DNA of 34,999 nucleotides from SURF-24 sp964537965. GTDB lineage: Bacteria; Bacteroidota; Ignavibacteria; Ignavibacteriales; SURF-24. Positions 33,356 to 34,999 of this stretch are shown here, in pieces. Made by a program: the position numbers and the translations under genes. The stretch lies in the NCBI GenBank assembly GCA_964537965.1, contig CAZIDB010000014.1, positions 1 to 34,999 of the forward strand, given 5' to 3'. Positions within the stretch are counted from its first letter, which is position 1. Each line of letters begins with the position of its first letter. Under the pieces are notes generated by a model. It saw only the letters and a program-made list of their open reading frames with translations. It did no database searches and was not told the origin of the DNA.

Positions 33356-33479
33356 TATATATGAATGTTTGTTATTGTTTGGAGCGCAAAAACAGAACCT
33401 ATATTATCGCACTTCAAATTTGGTTTCTAATAACATAGATTCATCGATTTGAATTTACCGAATCGTTAGAATAAAGTTA

Positions 33480-33495
33480 CAGGAATGTATTCCTG
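33480..33495. repeat. Perfect 7-base inverted repeat, possible operator
   Basis: CAGGAAT and ATTCCTG are separated by GT, and a further ATTCC follows within nine bases (33498-33503 region, GAATATTCC). The size and symmetry would suit a dimeric regulator about 150 bases before the chemoreceptor start. It has no T-run and is short for a terminator. Confidence 0.4.
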
Positions 33496-33642
33496 AATAT
33501 TCCGGGTAAAAACATCTGCATGTGCGCATTAACAATAACAAAGAGTAAAAGAAAATTTTTAAACTAAAGTTTTTTTATTAAGCTTAAGGAAGTTTGGGAA
33601 GGAAAGTTTAGTTTTTTTTGTTATTAAAATTATGAGGGTTCT

Positions 33643-34999
33643 ATGAAATGGTTTAATAATCTTGCATTAAACAAGAAATTTTTAGTATTGATTATTTCGT
33701 TCGGAATAATACTCGTTATAGCTACTATGATTTTTTCTATCTACCAGTTTTCGAATTTTAATTTTTCAAAAGCTGAAAGTGAAGCCTCGGTCGCAGTTAA
33801 TACGTTGGACTTTGAATTAACCAAGTATAAAGAAAGGGCGGAATATTTTGCCCGTATTATAGCTCTAAATTCTGAAGTGTCTGCCGCTGTAAAGGATAGG
33901 AACAGGGAATTTCTTATCAAGAAAATTAAAACAATGACCGAAGGGACCGATATAGATTTTGTTACTATTACAGATAATGCAGGTGATGTAATTGCACGCA
34001 CACATGAACCGGAAAAATTCGGGGATAATATTTCAAAGCAGTTGAATGTTAAAACTGCATTAGGCGGAAGCCAGGTTTCAGTAATTGAAACAGGAACTGT
34101 GGTTAAATTGTCAGCCCGTTCCGGCGCTCCAGTTTATGATAATGAAAATAATCTGATCGGTGTTATTTCTACAGGGTTTGCTTTAGATAAAAATGAGAAA
34201 CTTGACGACCTGAAAAAATTATTTGATTGCGAGTTTACTCTGTTCCTTGGTGATGTTAGAATTAATACCACGATTATTAAAGAAGGAAAACGTTTGGTCG
34301 GGACGAAATTGGATCCCAAAGTTGTAGAAATTGTTTTAAATGAATCCAAAGAATATTATGGAGAAGCTGACATATTAGGCAATCCATATGTAACTGCATA
34401 TAAACCTTTGCTGGATAATGAGAACAAAGCAATGGGAGTTGTGTTTTCAGGTAAACCGCTTAAGGAAATAATAAGCGCCCGTAATAGTATTATTTATGCC
34501 GTAGTTCCTGTAACTGTTATTGTGTTAATTATTGCAATCTTTTTCCTGAACAGGTTTATAAGAATGATGATAACAAATCCGGTTAAAGAGTTGGTTACCG
34601 AAGGAGCAAATAAAATATCAGTCGGGGAAGTTGATATTACTATAAAATCAACAAGGACAGATGAGATTGGGGATTTGCAAAGAGCATTCGTTAACCTTGC
34701 TGAAAATGTAAAACTTCAGGCTACAAGCGTTGAAAAAATATCTTTGGGAGATCTTACAATGAATATAAAGCCAAGATCAGATAAGGATATTTTGGGTAAC
34801 AGCATTCAGAAACTTTCCGGTACAATCAAACAGTTGATAAATGAAACTTCTGAACTTACAAATTCTGCTCTTGATGGAAAGCTTAAATTGCGTGGCAACG
34901 CTTCAAATTTTTCAGGCGGTTTCAAAGACATTATAAATGGATTCAACTCAACATTAGATGCAGTAATAAATCCGGTAAAGGAAGGATCGGATGTATTGT
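33643..34999 (+). CDS. Methyl-accepting chemotaxis protein, N-terminal part (3' end outside window)
   Basis: The frame is open to the window edge (452 codons). It has a membrane segment at about residues 12-34 (KKFLVLIISFGIILVIATMI), a periplasmic Cache-type sensor domain (about 35-275) with VTITDNAGDVIARTHEPEKF and NLIGVISTGFALD, and a second membrane segment (about 281-303). A HAMP domain then follows (NPVKELVTEGANKISVGEVD, TDEIGDLQRAF), and at least one more HAMP-like unit (VEKISLGDLTMNIKPRSDKD). A third seems to begin near the edge (LTNSALDGKLKLRG). The methylated signalling domain should lie downstream. GAGGG lies five bases before the ATG. Confidence 0.9.
   Translation, partial: MKWFNNLALNKKFLVLIISFGIILVIATMIFSIYQFSNFNFSKAESEASVAVNTLDFELTKYKERAEYFARIIALNSEVSAAVKDRNREFLIKKIKTMTEGTDIDFVTITDNAGDVIARTHEPEKFGDNISKQLNVKTALGGSQVSVIETGTVVKLSARSGAPVYDNENNLIGVISTGFALDKNEKLDDLKKLFDCEFTLFLGDVRINTTIIKEGKRLVGTKLDPKVVEIVLNESKEYYGEADILGNPYVTAYKPLLDNENKAMGVVFSGKPLKEIISARNSIIYAVVPVTVIVLIIAIFFLNRFIRMMITNPVKELVTEGANKISVGEVDITIKSTRTDEIGDLQRAFVNLAENVKLQATSVEKISLGDLTMNIKPRSDKDILGNSIQKLSGTIKQLINETSELTNSALDGKLKLRGNASNFSGGFKDIINGFNSTLDAVINPVKEGSDVL

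Larger units (their letters stand above)
33205..33642 (+). other. 438-base non-coding stretch with strong inverted repeats before a chemoreceptor gene
   Basis: I see no convincing gene here. Structures from left to right: hairpin TCAGTT/AACTGA around CCTC (33276-33291); a perfect 10-base inverted repeat CGATAATATA/TATATTATCG (33350-33359 with 33400-33409) around 40 bases that can fold further; TTCAAAT/ATTTGAA (33413-33419 with 33447-33453); and CAGGAAT-GT-ATTCCTG (33480-33495), directly followed by GAATATTCC. No T-run terminator is visible after the MORN gene. It probably holds the chemoreceptor promoter and perhaps a structured leader or small RNA. Confidence 0.6.

Noticed and set aside
33381..33401. 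Similarity of GGAGCGCAAAAACAGAACCT to part of the c-di-GMP-I (GEMM) riboswitch core
   Set aside because: The other conserved segments and the expected helices around it are absent.
33566..33592. TAAAGTTT near the chemoreceptor start as a sigma28 -35 box
   Set aside because: At the required 11-base spacing the -10 region reads TTAAGGAA, which does not resemble GCCGATAA.
1..34999. CRISPR arrays, tRNA/rRNA genes, insertion sequences, phage or attachment sites
   Set aside because: No repeat-spacer pattern, RNA gene, transposase, integrase or target-site duplication was seen; the block looks like ordinary chromosomal motility genes.

Overview
The window is a dense flagellar and chemosensory gene block. 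Every convincing gene lies on the + strand, most neighbours overlap by a few bases or sit less than 20 bases apart, and the DNA is AT-rich. L-ring and P-ring genes (flgH, flgI) show a Gram-negative (diderm) cell. FlhF and FlhG suggest control of flagellar position and number. The combination of FliW/CsrA, a sigma54-type promoter, weak Shine-Dalgarno use and low GC fits the Ignavibacteria/Chlorobiota-Bacteroidota neighbourhood. That placement is a guess from style, not from a marker gene.

Layout. (1) 1-3509: end of fliK, flgD, a TIGR02530-type operon protein and flgE. A structured leader precedes flgE and a textbook rho-independent terminator follows it. (2) 3671-12844: a near-perfect sigma54 (-24/-12) promoter, then fliL-fliM-fliN-fliO-fliP-fliQ-fliR-flhB-flhA-flhF-flhG, covering stator accessory protein, switch, export gate and placement genes. 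(3) 12955-17279: a 70-residue membrane protein, a short FliA-type sigma factor without its sigma3 domain, two tandem HDOD proteins, a GAF protein that looks like a dead histidine kinase, and a small signal-peptide/TM protein. (4) 17297-25065: flgF-flgG-flgA-flgH-flgI-flgJ-flgN-flgK-flgL (rod, rings, junction). FlgJ carries a transglycosylase domain of SLT type, and FlgL carries a domain closely resembling one in FlgE. (5) 25062-29536: motAB of the Bacillus-like kind, fliW, csrA, a REC-Hpt protein and a second motAB of the E. coli-like kind. (6) 29533-34999: a stand-alone receiver, an unknown protein, a PAS hybrid-free sensor kinase, a tail-anchored MORN_2 repeat protein, a 438-base non-coding stretch with strong inverted repeats, and the first 452 codons of a chemoreceptor with several HAMP units.

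Together the genes give the switch, export gate, rod, rings, hook and junction, two stator systems and much of the regulation. Not in the window: flgB, flgC, fliE-fliJ, fliC, fliD, fliS, a recognisable flgM and a sigma54 activator; some probably lie upstream of fliK. The least explained parts are the four-gene HDOD/pseudokinase/membrane cassette after fliA, the FlgE-like domain inside FlgL, the missing sigma3 domain of FliA, and the start of the first motB.
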